DNA of 64,000 bases from Rhodanobacteraceae bacterium (GTDB taxonomy: Bacteria > Pseudomonadota > Gammaproteobacteria > Xanthomonadales > SZUA-5). Position numbers and translations under genes: made by a program. The stretch is taken from the NCBI GenBank assembly GCA_024234055.1, contig JACKOW010000004.1:186001-250000 (forward strand). The letters are read 5' to 3'. Shown here piece by piece: positions 7,829 through 17,575 of the stretch (position 1 is the stretch's first letter; each line of letters begins with the position of its first letter). The notes beneath the pieces were generated by a model. That model ran no database searches and was not told where the DNA came from. It saw nothing but the letters and a program-made list of their open reading frames with translations.

Positions 7829-9853
7829 CTAGGCCACCCGCGCAAAGCCGATCGGTCGCACCCGCGCTTCCGGTTTGAGCGCGTGGTCGTTGGCCAGCCA
7901 GACCAGCACTTCGCGATCACTCGGAGGCGTTGCCGAGATCGCGATCCGACGGCGTATCGCTGCCAGATCTCCCGGCAGCAGATACGGCAATTCCGTCATG
8001 GCGCGGGTCAATGCTGATGTATCCAGTTCACGGACTACGCCATGGCGCTGCAGATAGTCCTCCAACATGGCCACGCGCGCCGGCAGCTCCAGCCAGCCGA
8101 AGCGGAACTTGAAATCAAAGCGCCGCATCACCGCTGGATCGAGCGCATCGGGCAAATTGCTGGCGGCGCAGAACCAGCCCTGATAGTCCTCGAGCTGCTT
8201 CAGCAATTCGTTGACCTGCGATCGCTCCCAGCGCGCCTGACCCTCGTGACGCGTGCTCAGAAAACTGTCCGCCTCGTCCAGCAGCAGCAGGCCTCGATCA
8301 CGCTCGGCCTCATCGAAGGCCAGCGCCAGCAGCTGTTCGGTTTCGCCAAGCCAGGGCGACAGCAGATCGGAAGCCCGTTTGACGATCAGCGGCCGCTGCA
8401 GGCACTCGGCCAGATGTGCGGCCAGTGCCGTCTTGCCACTGCCAGGCGGGCCGCTCATGAGCAGCCGCGCACCGTCGAGGCGCAGCATGCCTTCCAGCAA
8501 TTCTGGCAAGGCCGGCTCGGTGCGGACAAAACGCAGATCGTAGGTCGTTGCCGGACGCGGCTGCCAGCGTGCGCGACCGGTGGCGCGCAAACGCGCACCG
8601 AGCGCCTCCTCGAATCCACGGTGGCTGTCGACCGCAGCACTGGCCTCACGCGCCAGCGCCCGGAGCTCGGCCGGCGCAATATCCGTGCGCCGACTCAGAC
8701 CTTCCAGTGCATCTGCCCCCAGGTTCAGGCCGGCCGTGCACCGTTCGACCAGTGCGCGCCGTTGCAGCAGGCCCGGAATAGGCACTTCAATGATGCAGGC
8801 GAATCGGCGCAGCTGGGCATCGTCGAAACCCGCCAGCGTATTGCTGATCCAGATGCTCGGCAGCGGCGCATGCTCCAGTTGCTCGTGCAGCCAACCCTTG
8901 AACGAGACTGCACGGTGCTTGCCGTCGCGTGCCACATTCGACGACCGGATCACATCCTCCACTTCATCGAACAGCAGCAGCGCGTCCTTGCGCGCTCCCA
9001 GCACCAGTTGCGCCTGCGCAAAGGCGGTCAGGCGAGCATGGTGCTCGATCGGTTCATCGTCCTGATCCTGGCAAGGCACGGAGTACAGTTCGCGCCCGAG
9101 TTCGCGCGCCAGCACATGTGCAAGCTGGGTCTTGCCCGTTCCCGGGGGGCCGTACAGCAACAGATGCGTCCCCGGCTGACCGAGGCGCAGCAAGGTCAGC
9201 GCCCTATCGATTCCGCTCACGTGCGCGTAGTCGTCCAGCGCCAACGAGGGCAAGGCGCAGCGATTGAAATAGCTGCGCGTCAGTGCTTCGAGATCGCGTG
9301 CCGGATCCGAGCAATACTCCAACAGCGCATCGCGGACCTCGAAGCGGTAGTCGAGCGAGGTATTGGCGCGATAGTAGGGCGAGACCAGGCCCAGTCGAGC
9401 CAATGGCGACCGTCGCGACAACATGCGCGCCACGTTGCGTTCGCGCTCGCCGAGCATGCAGGCGATGGCGCGCAGATGAGGGCGCACGCCGTTGCCGATC
9501 GCAGGCTCCAGACTGCTGATGGTCTCACTCAGGTCGGCATCGAGCTGCAACTGGATCAGGGCGCAAAGCAACACGCTTTCGTCGTGTTCGAGTGCGAACA
9601 CCGTCGCGACGGCATCCACACCGAGCTGTTCGATCGCTTGTCGCCCTTGGTCCGCAGTGGGTTCAATGGCGCGCGCCGCAAACCAGGCGCAACGCTCGTC
9701 GAAACTCATCTCGGCCAACCCCAGGCGCGGGGCCAGATCGAGCATTGCCTGATCCAGCGCGCGGCCTTGCCGATGCTGGTGCAGCCAGTACAACAGTCGC
9801 CAGCGCATCAGCGCCGCGAGCGTCTGCTCGTTGCTACTTGTAGTCGTATTCAT
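7829..9853 (-). CDS. Double AAA+ ATPase
   Basis: A 674-residue cytoplasmic protein with an alpha-helical N-terminal region of about 230 residues and two AAA+ modules. Module 1 has Walker A GPPGTGKTQLAH and Walker B ALLLFDEVED; module 2 has Walker A GPPGSGKTALAA, Walker B LLLLDEADSF, and an NLPDALDPAVMRRFDFKF sensor/arginine-finger stretch typical of FtsH/CDC48-like ATPases. There is no protease or zinc site, so a remodelling ATPase is inferred; the target is unknown. ATG 9853 follows an AGGAC site; a GTG 33 bases further out is possible. No obvious partner gene flanks it. Confidence 0.85.
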   Translation of the reverse strand: MNTTTSSNEQTLAALMRWRLLYWLHQHRQGRALDQAMLDLAPRLGLAEMSFDERCAWFAARAIEPTADQGRQAIEQLGVDAVATVFALEHDESVLLCALIQLQLDADLSETISSLEPAIGNGVRPHLRAIACMLGERERNVARMLSRRSPLARLGLVSPYYRANTSLDYRFEVRDALLEYCSDPARDLEALTRSYFNRCALPSLALDDYAHVSGIDRALTLLRLGQPGTHLLLYGPPGTGKTQLAHVLARELGRELYSVPCQDQDDEPIEHHARLTAFAQAQLVLGARKDALLLFDEVEDVIRSSNVARDGKHRAVSFKGWLHEQLEHAPLPSIWISNTLAGFDDAQLRRFACIIEVPIPGLLQRRALVERCTAGLNLGADALEGLSRRTDIAPAELRALAREASAAVDSHRGFEEALGARLRATGRARWQPRPATTYDLRFVRTEPALPELLEGMLRLDGARLLMSGPPGSGKTALAAHLAECLQRPLIVKRASDLLSPWLGETEQLLALAFDEAERDRGLLLLDEADSFLSTRHEGQARWERSQVNELLKQLEDYQGWFCAASNLPDALDPAVMRRFDFKFRFGWLELPARVAMLEDYLQRHGVVRELDTSALTRAMTELPYLLPGDLAAIRRRIAISATPPSDREVLVWLANDHALKPEARVRPIGFARVA

Positions 9854-10092
9854 GATGTCCTGATGCGTCGTCAGACGCGATGCCACTTGCCGAAGGAAGA
9901 CAGAAACACAGACCCGCTAAGCCATCAAATTGGCAGTGGTCAGCTCTTCACGAGGGAGGCAAGTACACGCATGGCGGCGGCCTGTCTGGCAGGCGGTCAG
10001 GAATCAGGGCGCGAAATGTACGCCCGTGGGCAACAGGAAGCAAGCGACAAGTTGGGATGCGCTGACAAGCGGGGCAATGGCCCGGTGCCGCC

Positions 10093-12678
10093 TCAGTCCG
10101 CGAGACCGGCGTCCGCCTTGCTGCTGAACTCGGCCGCCCGCGCTTCATCACCAAGTCCCGCATGAGCCTGCGCCAGGCGCTGATAGGCTTCCCGCGTGCG
10201 CGGATGCCCGGGGCCAAAACGTGCCTCCAGGGCCGGCAGCACCGCTTCCAGGCGCTGGCGGGCACGCTCGTATTGCTGCTCGGCCAGGTCGCAGGCTGCG
10301 GCCTGACTACTGAAGGTGGCGTAATGGATGTGCTCGCGACCCAGAGTGCTCTCGACCAGCGGCAGCAGCTCGGCAAATTCAGCGCTGGCGGCACTGACGC
10401 GGCCCAGGCGCAGCAGCAGGGTCGCGTGCTGATTGCGCGCCGCCAGAGTGTCCTGATTCGGGGCGCCGATGTCCTTCTCGATGGCCATGCCGCGCGCGGT
10501 CAGTGCCAGCGCTTCGTCGAGCTGATCCAGCTGTGCCAGCGCCCCGGCAAGAATATTCAGATTGGCGACGAATTGCGGACTGCGCTGCTCGTCACGCGCT
10601 TCCATGGCCTGAATGACCTCGCGCAGAATCGGCTCGGCTTCGGCCGGACGCTTGAGTGACACCAGTCCGGCGGCGAGCTGGGTGGCCGCATTGAGGGTGG
10701 TCCGATGTTCCGGGCCGTAGGCGGCCTTGCGCTTCTCGTAAACCATGCGATACAGCGGCTCGGCCTCGGCCAGCCGGCCCTGGCGATGCAGCGCCTGCCC
10801 CAGCGCCTTGACGGTGTACAGCGTCTGCGGATGATCAGCGCCCAGGCGCTCGGTCTCACCCGCCATGACCTCACGCAACAGCGCCTCGGCGGCCGGGAAA
10901 TCACCCAGGAAGAGCTGTGCGAATGCCAGGTTGTAGCGCGCACCGTCGTATTCTTCAGGCGATTCGCGCGCCAGCGTCGGGCCGTTGCGGGCCAACACCT
11001 CATTGATCAGATCGACGGCGGCCTGGGCTTCGCCCTTGGCCTGCATCACCTGGGCCTGGGCCAGGCGTATCTGATCCGCCGCCAGACCGGGATCCAGTCC
11101 GGCCTGCTGCATGTCTCGCAGCAAGCCATCGAAGGCCGCCAACGCGGCATCCGGATCACCGCGCTTGCCCAGCTCGATGGCCCGCATTGATTCCAGTTCG
11201 AAACGCTCGGGACTGCGCGCGCCGAAGCCTTGTTCCACCCAGGGCTGGGCCCGGGCCAGCAGGCGGTCGACGCGCTCGCTATCACCCAATCCACTCCAGG
11301 TGCGCGCCAGCAACATCGCCACCTGGCCGGCAGTGCGCGGCGAACGCTCGCTGTCGAGCGCCCGTTCGGCGCCGTCGAGCACCTCGCTCAGCGGTCGGTC
11401 CTGACTGCCGCCGGATTCCGGATCGGCACTGACCAGCATCTGTTCGACAAAACCGTTGACGGCGGTCAGCTCGGCCCCGCGTGCAGTGGCCTCGGCCAGC
11501 GCCCGGGTAGCCTCGTCTGCAGCGCGGAGGCTGAATACAGTCGCCGCGATCAACGCCAGCAGGACCACCGCCGCCGCCGCAACCGCGACCCGATTGCGGC
11601 GCGTGAACTTCGCCAGCAGATACCAGGCACTGGGCGCGCGCGCCAGGATCGGCCGGTGCTCCAGAAAGCGCGTGAGATCCTCCGCCAGCGCCTGGGCACT
11701 CTGATAGCGCGCCTGGATATCGCCCGCGAGCGCCTTCATGACGATGATGTCGAGTTCGCCGCGGAACTCCGGATGGCGTTCCGCCAGCGGCCTCGGCGGT
11801 GTGGACTCCCGGCTGCGGATGACTTCGATCAGTGAATTCTCGGTCTCGGCATAGGGCAGCTCGCCGCTCAGCAGTTCGTAGGCGATCACCCCCAGGGCAT
11901 ACACATCCGAGCGCGCGTCGACCCGAGTCGGATCGCCGCTCAACTGCTCCGGGCTCATGTAGTACAGAGTGCCGACGACCTCGCCGACAAAAGTCAGTCG
12001 CGCACTCGCAGTGGGCTCGACATCGATGGCCCGGGCAACGCCGAAATCCAGAATCTTGGGTTGATCGTGCTCATCGACCAGAATGTTGGCGGGCTTGAGA
12101 TCACGATGAACGATGCCGCGCACGTGCGCATGCTGTACCGCTTCTGCCAGCGCGATCAGCACACCCACACGCTTTTCCAGGGACCATGCACCCCGGCGGG
12201 CAGCCTCCAGCAGTGGCTGCCCGGCCACGTATTCCATGGCCAGATAGGGCAGTTCGCCGTCTGCAGTCATGGCGCTGCCGCTCTCGTAGACACGGGCAAT
12301 ACCCGGGTGCTCCAGCGCTGCCAGAAAGCGCGCTTCGTGCGCGAAACGCTCGCGCAGGCGCGGGCTCGCGAGCTCCTGGCGGATGGTCTTCAAGGCCACC
12401 CGGCGCTCGGGGTTTGGCTGCAGAGCCAGATAGACACTGCCCATGCCGCCGCTGCCGATACGTTCGAGGATGCGATAGGGCCCGATGCGCTCCAGATCGG
12501 CAGGCGCAACTGCATCGGATCCGGCCTCCGGCGCAGCGGTTTCCATGGTCACGGCAGCCAGCAGGGCTTCCACCTCGCGCGCCAGTTGCGGGTCGCGACC
12601 ACGCAGCTCATGCAGCTGATTCTCTCGGCTGGCGGCATCCAGGCTGGACCAGCGGGAAGCGAGTTCACGGGCTGTCAT
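10093..12678 (-). CDS. Transmembrane Ser/Thr protein kinase with TPR-rich C-terminus
   Basis: An 861-residue Hanks-type kinase. A short helical N-terminus precedes the kinase domain at about residues 66-340: glycine loop GSGGMGSVY, catalytic Lys97 in VALKTI, HRDLKPANIL (191-200) and DFG (211-213), so it should be active. One transmembrane helix lies at about 363-384 (VAVAAAAVVLLALIAATVFSL). The rest is tetratricopeptide repeats, for example the AEALLREVMAGETERLGADHPQTLYTVKALGQ-type units split across 570-760. The TPRs would be outside the cytoplasm. Similar kinases often sit beside ECF sigma genes; none is visible here. Confidence 0.93.
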   Translation of the reverse strand: MTARELASRWSSLDAASRENQLHELRGRDPQLAREVEALLAAVTMETAAPEAGSDAVAPADLERIGPYRILERIGSGGMGSVYLALQPNPERRVALKTIRQELASPRLRERFAHEARFLAALEHPGIARVYESGSAMTADGELPYLAMEYVAGQPLLEAARRGAWSLEKRVGVLIALAEAVQHAHVRGIVHRDLKPANILVDEHDQPKILDFGVARAIDVEPTASARLTFVGEVVGTLYYMSPEQLSGDPTRVDARSDVYALGVIAYELLSGELPYAETENSLIEVIRSRESTPPRPLAERHPEFRGELDIIVMKALAGDIQARYQSAQALAEDLTRFLEHRPILARAPSAWYLLAKFTRRNRVAVAAAAVVLLALIAATVFSLRAADEATRALAEATARGAELTAVNGFVEQMLVSADPESGGSQDRPLSEVLDGAERALDSERSPRTAGQVAMLLARTWSGLGDSERVDRLLARAQPWVEQGFGARSPERFELESMRAIELGKRGDPDAALAAFDGLLRDMQQAGLDPGLAADQIRLAQAQVMQAKGEAQAAVDLINEVLARNGPTLARESPEEYDGARYNLAFAQLFLGDFPAAEALLREVMAGETERLGADHPQTLYTVKALGQALHRQGRLAEAEPLYRMVYEKRKAAYGPEHRTTLNAATQLAAGLVSLKRPAEAEPILREVIQAMEARDEQRSPQFVANLNILAGALAQLDQLDEALALTARGMAIEKDIGAPNQDTLAARNQHATLLLRLGRVSAASAEFAELLPLVESTLGREHIHYATFSSQAAACDLAEQQYERARQRLEAVLPALEARFGPGHPRTREAYQRLAQAHAGLGDEARAAEFSSKADAGLAD

Positions 12679-12823
12679 GGATGTGCATCGGTTCCTGAAT
12701 CGGTTTCGCCCGGCGCCGCCGGGAGGCGATTGTCTCGGCTCGATCGCATGCCTGGCTGTCTGGCAGCGTCATCAACCCGCCGATGCTGCCTTTCGTCTGT
12801 CGCGCGGACAACGGCTGCCGCGC

Positions 12824-14221
12824 TCACAACATCAGCCAGCACAAGCTGGAGATCACAACGACGCCGATCAGATTCACTGCCAGTCCTTCGCGCGCCATCT
12901 CGGCGATGGTGATGCGACCGGAGCCGAAGACCACGGCGTTGGGACCGGTAGCCACCGGCAGCATGAAGGCACAGCTGGCACTCATGGCGGCGGGAATCAT
13001 CAGCAGTTTCGGATCCATGTCGGCGCCGATGGCAGCAGCGGCCAGGATAGGCATCAGCAGCGTAGCGGTGGCGGTGTTGGACGTCACCTCGGTCAGGAAG
13101 GTCACGCTGAAGGCAATCAGCACGATGACGGCAATCACCGGCAAGGCACCGAGCCCGCTGCCAATCAGCTCACCCAGATAGCCGCTCAGACCGGAGGCGC
13201 CAAAGCCCGCTGCCAGGGCCACACCGCTGCCGAACAGCAGCAGGATGCCCCAGGGCGTACGCTGCGCGTGCTCCCAATCCAGCAATCGCCCGGGCCGCGC
13301 GCTCTCTCCGTCCGGAATCAGCGCCAGCACGACGCAGGCCAGCATCGCCACCGAGGCGTCGTTGGCACCCGGCAGATCGAGCCAGCTGCTCCAGCCGCCG
13401 AAGGGCTCCGAGCGCGTGATCCAGGCCAACGCGGTCAGCGCGAACACCGTCAGCACCCGACGCTCGGCCGGACGCCAGACACCGGGATTCGGCAACTGCA
13501 GGCTTTGTCCTCGCTGCATGCCACGGGTCAGATACAGCCCGATCAGTGGAATGAAACACAGCACTACCGGCAGCCCCCAGCGCATGTAGTCGGTAAAACT
13601 GACATCCAGCCCGGTGCTCTGCTCGTAGACCTTCATGAAGATCAGATTCGGCGGCGTGCCGATCGGGGTCGCCAGTCCGCCAACGCTGGCGCCGTAGGCG
13701 ATCGCCAGCAAGACCGCCAGCACCAGTCGCTGATCCTCGCTGTCGCTCAACACGGCCAGGGCAATCGGCAGCAGCATCAGGCAGGTCGCGGTATTCGAGA
13801 TCCACATGCTGAGGCTGGCCGACGCAATCAGGAATCCGAACACCAGCGGTCGCCCGCCACGGCCGCCGGTCAGACCCAGCATGCCCAGTGCCAGACGCCG
13901 ATGCACGCCTGATTTCTCCAATGCCTGGCTGAGCATGAAGCCGCCCATCAGCAGCAGGATCAGCGGATCACCGTAGGATTGCCCGACCTGAGCCGGGGTC
14001 AGCACGCCCGCCATCGGCAGCAGCGCCAGCGGCAACAGTGAAGTCAGCGGAATCGGAATCGGTTCGAAGATCCACCAGCTGGCCACCCAGACCGTCAGAC
14101 CGGCCACGAAGGCCATCGCCGGGGTCTTGCCGACCGAGAGCAGCAGCAGACCCAGGGTCAGACCCAGGGCGGGACCTGCAATCAGCGCCAGGCGGCGTGC
14201 GGGGGACAGATCGCTGGGCAT
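12824..14221 (-). CDS. SLC13/DASS-family sodium:anion symporter
   Basis: A 465-residue inner-membrane carrier with about 11-12 hydrophobic helices. The two helix-hairpin Ser-Asn-Thr motifs that bind sodium and the carboxylate are present: SMWISNTATCLML in the first half and LTEVTSNTATATLL in the second, the latter with the family's conserved Pro/Thr surroundings (VATGPNAVVF). Substrate is likely a dicarboxylate or similar anion; sulfate cannot be excluded. ATG 14221 is chosen over the GTG two codons upstream. It lies 145 bases upstream of the kinase gene in the same direction but probably has its own transcript. Confidence 0.88.
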   Translation of the reverse strand: MPSDLSPARRLALIAGPALGLTLGLLLLSVGKTPAMAFVAGLTVWVASWWIFEPIPIPLTSLLPLALLPMAGVLTPAQVGQSYGDPLILLLMGGFMLSQALEKSGVHRRLALGMLGLTGGRGGRPLVFGFLIASASLSMWISNTATCLMLLPIALAVLSDSEDQRLVLAVLLAIAYGASVGGLATPIGTPPNLIFMKVYEQSTGLDVSFTDYMRWGLPVVLCFIPLIGLYLTRGMQRGQSLQLPNPGVWRPAERRVLTVFALTALAWITRSEPFGGWSSWLDLPGANDASVAMLACVVLALIPDGESARPGRLLDWEHAQRTPWGILLLFGSGVALAAGFGASGLSGYLGELIGSGLGALPVIAVIVLIAFSVTFLTEVTSNTATATLLMPILAAAAIGADMDPKLLMIPAAMSASCAFMLPVATGPNAVVFGSGRITIAEMAREGLAVNLIGVVVISSLCWLML

Positions 14222-14365
14222 GCGCACCCATCGCGTAGTCAGGAGACCCGGAAACCTAGCATGATGCGCGAATCATGGCGCTCCTCGGCGCTCGCGCTTG
14301 CCGCATCAGCCGACCGCACTCACGGCAGAATGCGGCCGAGCATCGGTTTCAGATTGCGCGTAGCG

Positions 14366-15484
14366 TCAGACAGGCTTGCGCTTCGCTCTGGGCTTGTTGG
14401 CAGATGCAGTCTGCTTTGAACCCGGGCGGCGTTGCCCGACCACACTTTCGCCCAATCCGGCCGGCGCCAGTCCGGCGATCAGCGTCGCCGTCGCTGGCGC
14501 CTCGTAAAAACTCTCCAGCTGGTTGCGGATGCGCCGCTCCAGATAGCCATCGGCCAGTGCCGCCGCCACGGCCGGAACCAGCAGCTGGGCGAGTTCGGAG
14601 ACCGCATGCTTCTCAGTCACACCAAAGTCGGCCAGCAGTGCCGCCAGTGGCTTGTCCCCATGTTGCTCGAAGAAGGCCCGCACCAGATCGGTGTAGATCG
14701 CCTCGAAATACGGCGTCTTCCGAAACTGCAGCCAGAAGTCGAGGCCAATCGCGACCAGATCGTCCATGTCATTGCCGTCGAGCAGGCCACTGTAGTCGGA
14801 GATGGGCCGGCTGGCGACGCCCTCCCAGACCTTGTTTCCCAAGGCGCTGATCCGGTTCTGATCAAAGTAGGCGTTGATCGACTGCTCGCTGCGACGGATC
14901 GTGCTGCCCAGATTGTGCTCAATATAGGCCTTGACCGTCTTTTCGACGGCGGCCTCCAGGGGCTGCAGGGTCTTGTTGACTGCAAACTTGCCAAGCTTGA
15001 TCAGCGAGGCCAGCCCGGGAACCTTCTGGGCCAGAATGTTTTCGGTCAGCAGATAATCCTTGATGCCGGTGAACAGCGCTTCGGAGATCTGTTGGCTATA
15101 GACCGTGCTGCTGACCAGCCGGTGGATGAGATCGCGCCGGGCGTCCTCAAGGCCTGCCATCTTGGCCAGCGCAGCATCAAAAACCGGACGCGAGCAGATA
15201 TCAGCGACCGCCGTGTTGCGGTTGGCGGTCGATTCGAGCGCGCGCCGACTCAACGCCATGGCCGTCTCGGCGATGGCGCCAGGCAAGGGACGGTGCACCA
15301 CCTGGCGGGCAATCAGGCCTGACAACTGATCGGGCGTCATCAGATCACGCAAGCGGGCGGTCCCGAGCCAGACGAACAGCATGGACACTTCGCTGCGCAG
15401 CGTCTGGCGCACCCTGCGGGCGCTGAACCGTGCCAGCTCGTGCTGGACATGGGCTTCCAGCAACGCCCTGATCGCCTCGTTCAT
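14366..15484 (-). CDS. Conserved hypothetical helical protein
   Basis: A 372-residue protein that I do not recognise. It is mostly alpha-helical, has no signal peptide or clear transmembrane segment, and ends in a basic tail (SKQTASANKPRAKRKPV). A central lysine-rich stretch (LASLIKLGKFAVNKTLQPLEAAVEKTVKAY split over about 160-190) may be amphipathic. The ATG at 15484 is preceded by a GGGAGTGG purine run and is preferred to an upstream start. It is followed by the SLC13 gene after about 145 bases, and shows no functional link to its neighbours. Confidence 0.65.
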   Translation of the reverse strand: MNEAIRALLEAHVQHELARFSARRVRQTLRSEVSMLFVWLGTARLRDLMTPDQLSGLIARQVVHRPLPGAIAETAMALSRRALESTANRNTAVADICSRPVFDAALAKMAGLEDARRDLIHRLVSSTVYSQQISEALFTGIKDYLLTENILAQKVPGLASLIKLGKFAVNKTLQPLEAAVEKTVKAYIEHNLGSTIRRSEQSINAYFDQNRISALGNKVWEGVASRPISDYSGLLDGNDMDDLVAIGLDFWLQFRKTPYFEAIYTDLVRAFFEQHGDKPLAALLADFGVTEKHAVSELAQLLVPAVAAALADGYLERRIRNQLESFYEAPATATLIAGLAPAGLGESVVGQRRPGSKQTASANKPRAKRKPV

Positions 15485-15550
15485 CTGCGTGCCCACTCCC
15501 AGCGGATTACCCGGCCTCACCCAGGAGCGGGGACCGACATGCAGCGGTGA

Positions 15551-16057
15551 CTACTGCGCGCGACGTACCAGCCGCAGGCCGTAGTTGCTGGATTTGCCGT
15601 TGAAATCGCGCTTGCCCAGACGGAAATCAACATACCAGAAGTACTTGTTCCCCATCGGATGACTGGACGAGGTCCAATAGCCGCCAGAATAGGTGTTGGC
15701 GAAGACCGATTCGTTGATGGCCGGTTCCTGGCAGGCGGTTTCGACCAGGCTTTCCAGTTCGTCGACCGTGGGCACTCGCCAATCATCGAAGTCGGCGAAC
15801 TCGCTGTCCGCGGCAGCCGCCTGGCCCTCGTCCCAGCGCAACAGGCTCTGGGTACCGCTGCAGGTGGGCGCAGTTTGTCCTTCGCTGCACTGTTTCCACA
15901 TCAGGCCAGTCTGAGTATCCGTGACCGTGCCATTGCCGTTGTCGGTGTAGCGACTGGCTGGCGCAACAAAGGGCGCACCCGAAGAGCAATTCTGGGCGGC
16001 TTGTGCCGCGCCGGTCGAGAGCACCATGACCGCCATGGCCGTCCACAAAGCATTCAT
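15551..16057 (-). CDS. Exported DUF1566 (Lcl C-terminal-like) protein
   Basis: A 168-residue exported protein. The signal peptide is MNALWTAMAVMVLSTGAAQA. The mature part has the DUF1566 hallmarks: YTDNGNGTVTDTQTGLMWKQC at its start, the FDDWRVPTVDELESL core, then YWTSSSHP and a YGLRLVRR ending. The domain is related to C-type-lectin-like folds found in surface and adhesin proteins; its ligand here is unknown. ATG 16057 follows an AGGAAG site. Cysteines in the mature part could form disulfides in the periplasm. Confidence 0.85.
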   Translation of the reverse strand: MNALWTAMAVMVLSTGAAQAAQNCSSGAPFVAPASRYTDNGNGTVTDTQTGLMWKQCSEGQTAPTCSGTQSLLRWDEGQAAAADSEFADFDDWRVPTVDELESLVETACQEPAINESVFANTYSGGYWTSSSHPMGNKYFWYVDFRLGKRDFNGKSSNYGLRLVRRAQ

Positions 16058-16264
16058 CGTTGTGCTTCCTGTAGTGAAGGAGGTTGATTCGATCGCCCCG
16101 AATCATGAGCATTCACTCTGGTGCCGGGCAGCCCCCCGTCCGAGGGGCCCGAAATCCACCCGGAACCCTCGTCGGCAGACCCGCACTCTTGATCATACGG
16201 CGACCACCGGCGATTGCAGCCTGAGTTCTGAAAGGGTTACGTTCACCTGCCCCGCCCTGCCGGC

Positions 16265-17365
16265 TTACTCGCAGCTTTCACGCAATCCCACGGCCTTGGC
16301 AATATCACGCCAGTCAAAGGCGGATACGGCCTGATCGTCATGCACGGCGAAGAATACGCCGCGCGGGAACGCGGGCGTCGCGGCTGGTTGCAGATAGATC
16401 CCATCGGTGTTGCTGGTGTGAGCACCAGCGAACCCACCGATGTGCTCGAGCGTCACCCGATCGAAGACCTGGAAGCGGTTGCCGTCCTGACGCTGATCGG
16501 TGGCCAGCCAGTAGCCGGAACCGTCCGGGCAGGCCCACAAAGCGATGCCCTCGGCCTGGCCATCGAACTGACTCCGGTCCAGATCGATGCCGAGGTAGCG
16601 GCCAGCCATGTCATAGACCCGCAAGGTGCTGCCGATCTCCTCGAACTCCTCGGCGATCAGCAAACGACCATGTCTGGGATCACCGTAGATCGACTCCACC
16701 CAGCGCAGCGCACCGTTGTCGCTGGTGTCGCCGAAGCTGCCGAGAAAACTGCTTCTGGCGCCAGTGCCATCGCGTACGACTCGGTAGCGCTTGACCCGTT
16801 CGGACAATTGCGCCAGCGGAGGTGGCCGACCATCCGCCAGCTGATAGCTGTCGGTCACATAGACATCGTACTGGCCGATCCCGGTGCGTTCCATCCAAAG
16901 GCCGTAGGGCACCTTGAGCTCATCACCACCAAACACGACCAGAGGCTGGAAATCCGGCAGAGCCAGCACCTGAACCCGATGATTGTTGCGCTCGACCACG
17001 AACAGCAGATCGTCGATCACAGCCAGCCCGTTGGGGCGACCGAACTGACCGAGCCCTGTGCCCGGTGCGCCTACGCGCCGCAGATTGGCACCGCTGTCAG
17101 CGTCGAACACCGCCAGGTTGTGGACATCCTTGGCCGAGGCAATCAGCCAGTTCTCACCAGCCGGGCCGCGCCAGACCACCACCGAGTCGATGTTGTCCAC
17201 CGGCGATGGCGTGGTGGTGTAGCGCTCACTCAGCTGCGCGATCGGCCGGGTCGGCGCCTCAGCCGCTGCAGCGGCCGGTTTCGGTGGCGGGCTGGCACAA
17301 GCCAGCAGCAACAAGACACCGCAAGCCAGCGTCACCAGGCGAACCACAGATCGGGTGCTGAACAT
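16265..17365 (-). CDS. Phytase-like beta-propeller lipoprotein
   Basis: A 366-residue lipoprotein: signal sequence with lipobox LLLLACAS, then a short Pro/Ala linker and a propeller. NIDSVVVWRGPAGENWLIAS, the DVHNLAVFDADSG strand, VGAPGTGLGQFGRPNGLAV, GVPYGLWMER-like and YLGIDLDRSQFDGQAEGIALW segments resemble beta-propeller phytases and NHL-like proteins, with the acidic calcium-type loops of the former. A myo-inositol phosphate or other organophosphate substrate is therefore plausible, not proven. It sits downstream of, and in line with, a PiT phosphate transporter gene (210-base gap), which supports a role in phosphorus acquisition. Confidence 0.65.
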   Translation of the reverse strand: MFSTRSVVRLVTLACGVLLLLACASPPPKPAAAAAEAPTRPIAQLSERYTTTPSPVDNIDSVVVWRGPAGENWLIASAKDVHNLAVFDADSGANLRRVGAPGTGLGQFGRPNGLAVIDDLLFVVERNNHRVQVLALPDFQPLVVFGGDELKVPYGLWMERTGIGQYDVYVTDSYQLADGRPPPLAQLSERVKRYRVVRDGTGARSSFLGSFGDTSDNGALRWVESIYGDPRHGRLLIAEEFEEIGSTLRVYDMAGRYLGIDLDRSQFDGQAEGIALWACPDGSGYWLATDQRQDGNRFQVFDRVTLEHIGGFAGAHTSNTDGIYLQPAATPAFPRGVFFAVHDDQAVSAFDWRDIAKAVGLRESCE

Positions 17366-17575
17366 GGCGGGCAGCCGTCGCTGAGAAAGGAATCGCCGAT
17401 GCTATCCCCCCGGTTGCAAAGTGGCGATGCTCAGGATCGAATCCATTGGAAACTTTCGCTTCAGCCACGGCACTGTGATCTGCTCTGCATGAACGTTCGC
17501 CTGGCTCTTGCGGGCCGCCTTCTAGCTCGTAGTTCATGGATAGCCTCCATCGGACTCGACCATAGCGGCAACGGC

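Noticed and set aside
8042..10165. Long plus-strand open frame (707 codons) opposite the double-AAA gene
   Set aside because: Shadow frame of GC-rich coding DNA; composition is Gln/Arg-rich with no domain, while the minus strand encodes clear Walker motifs.
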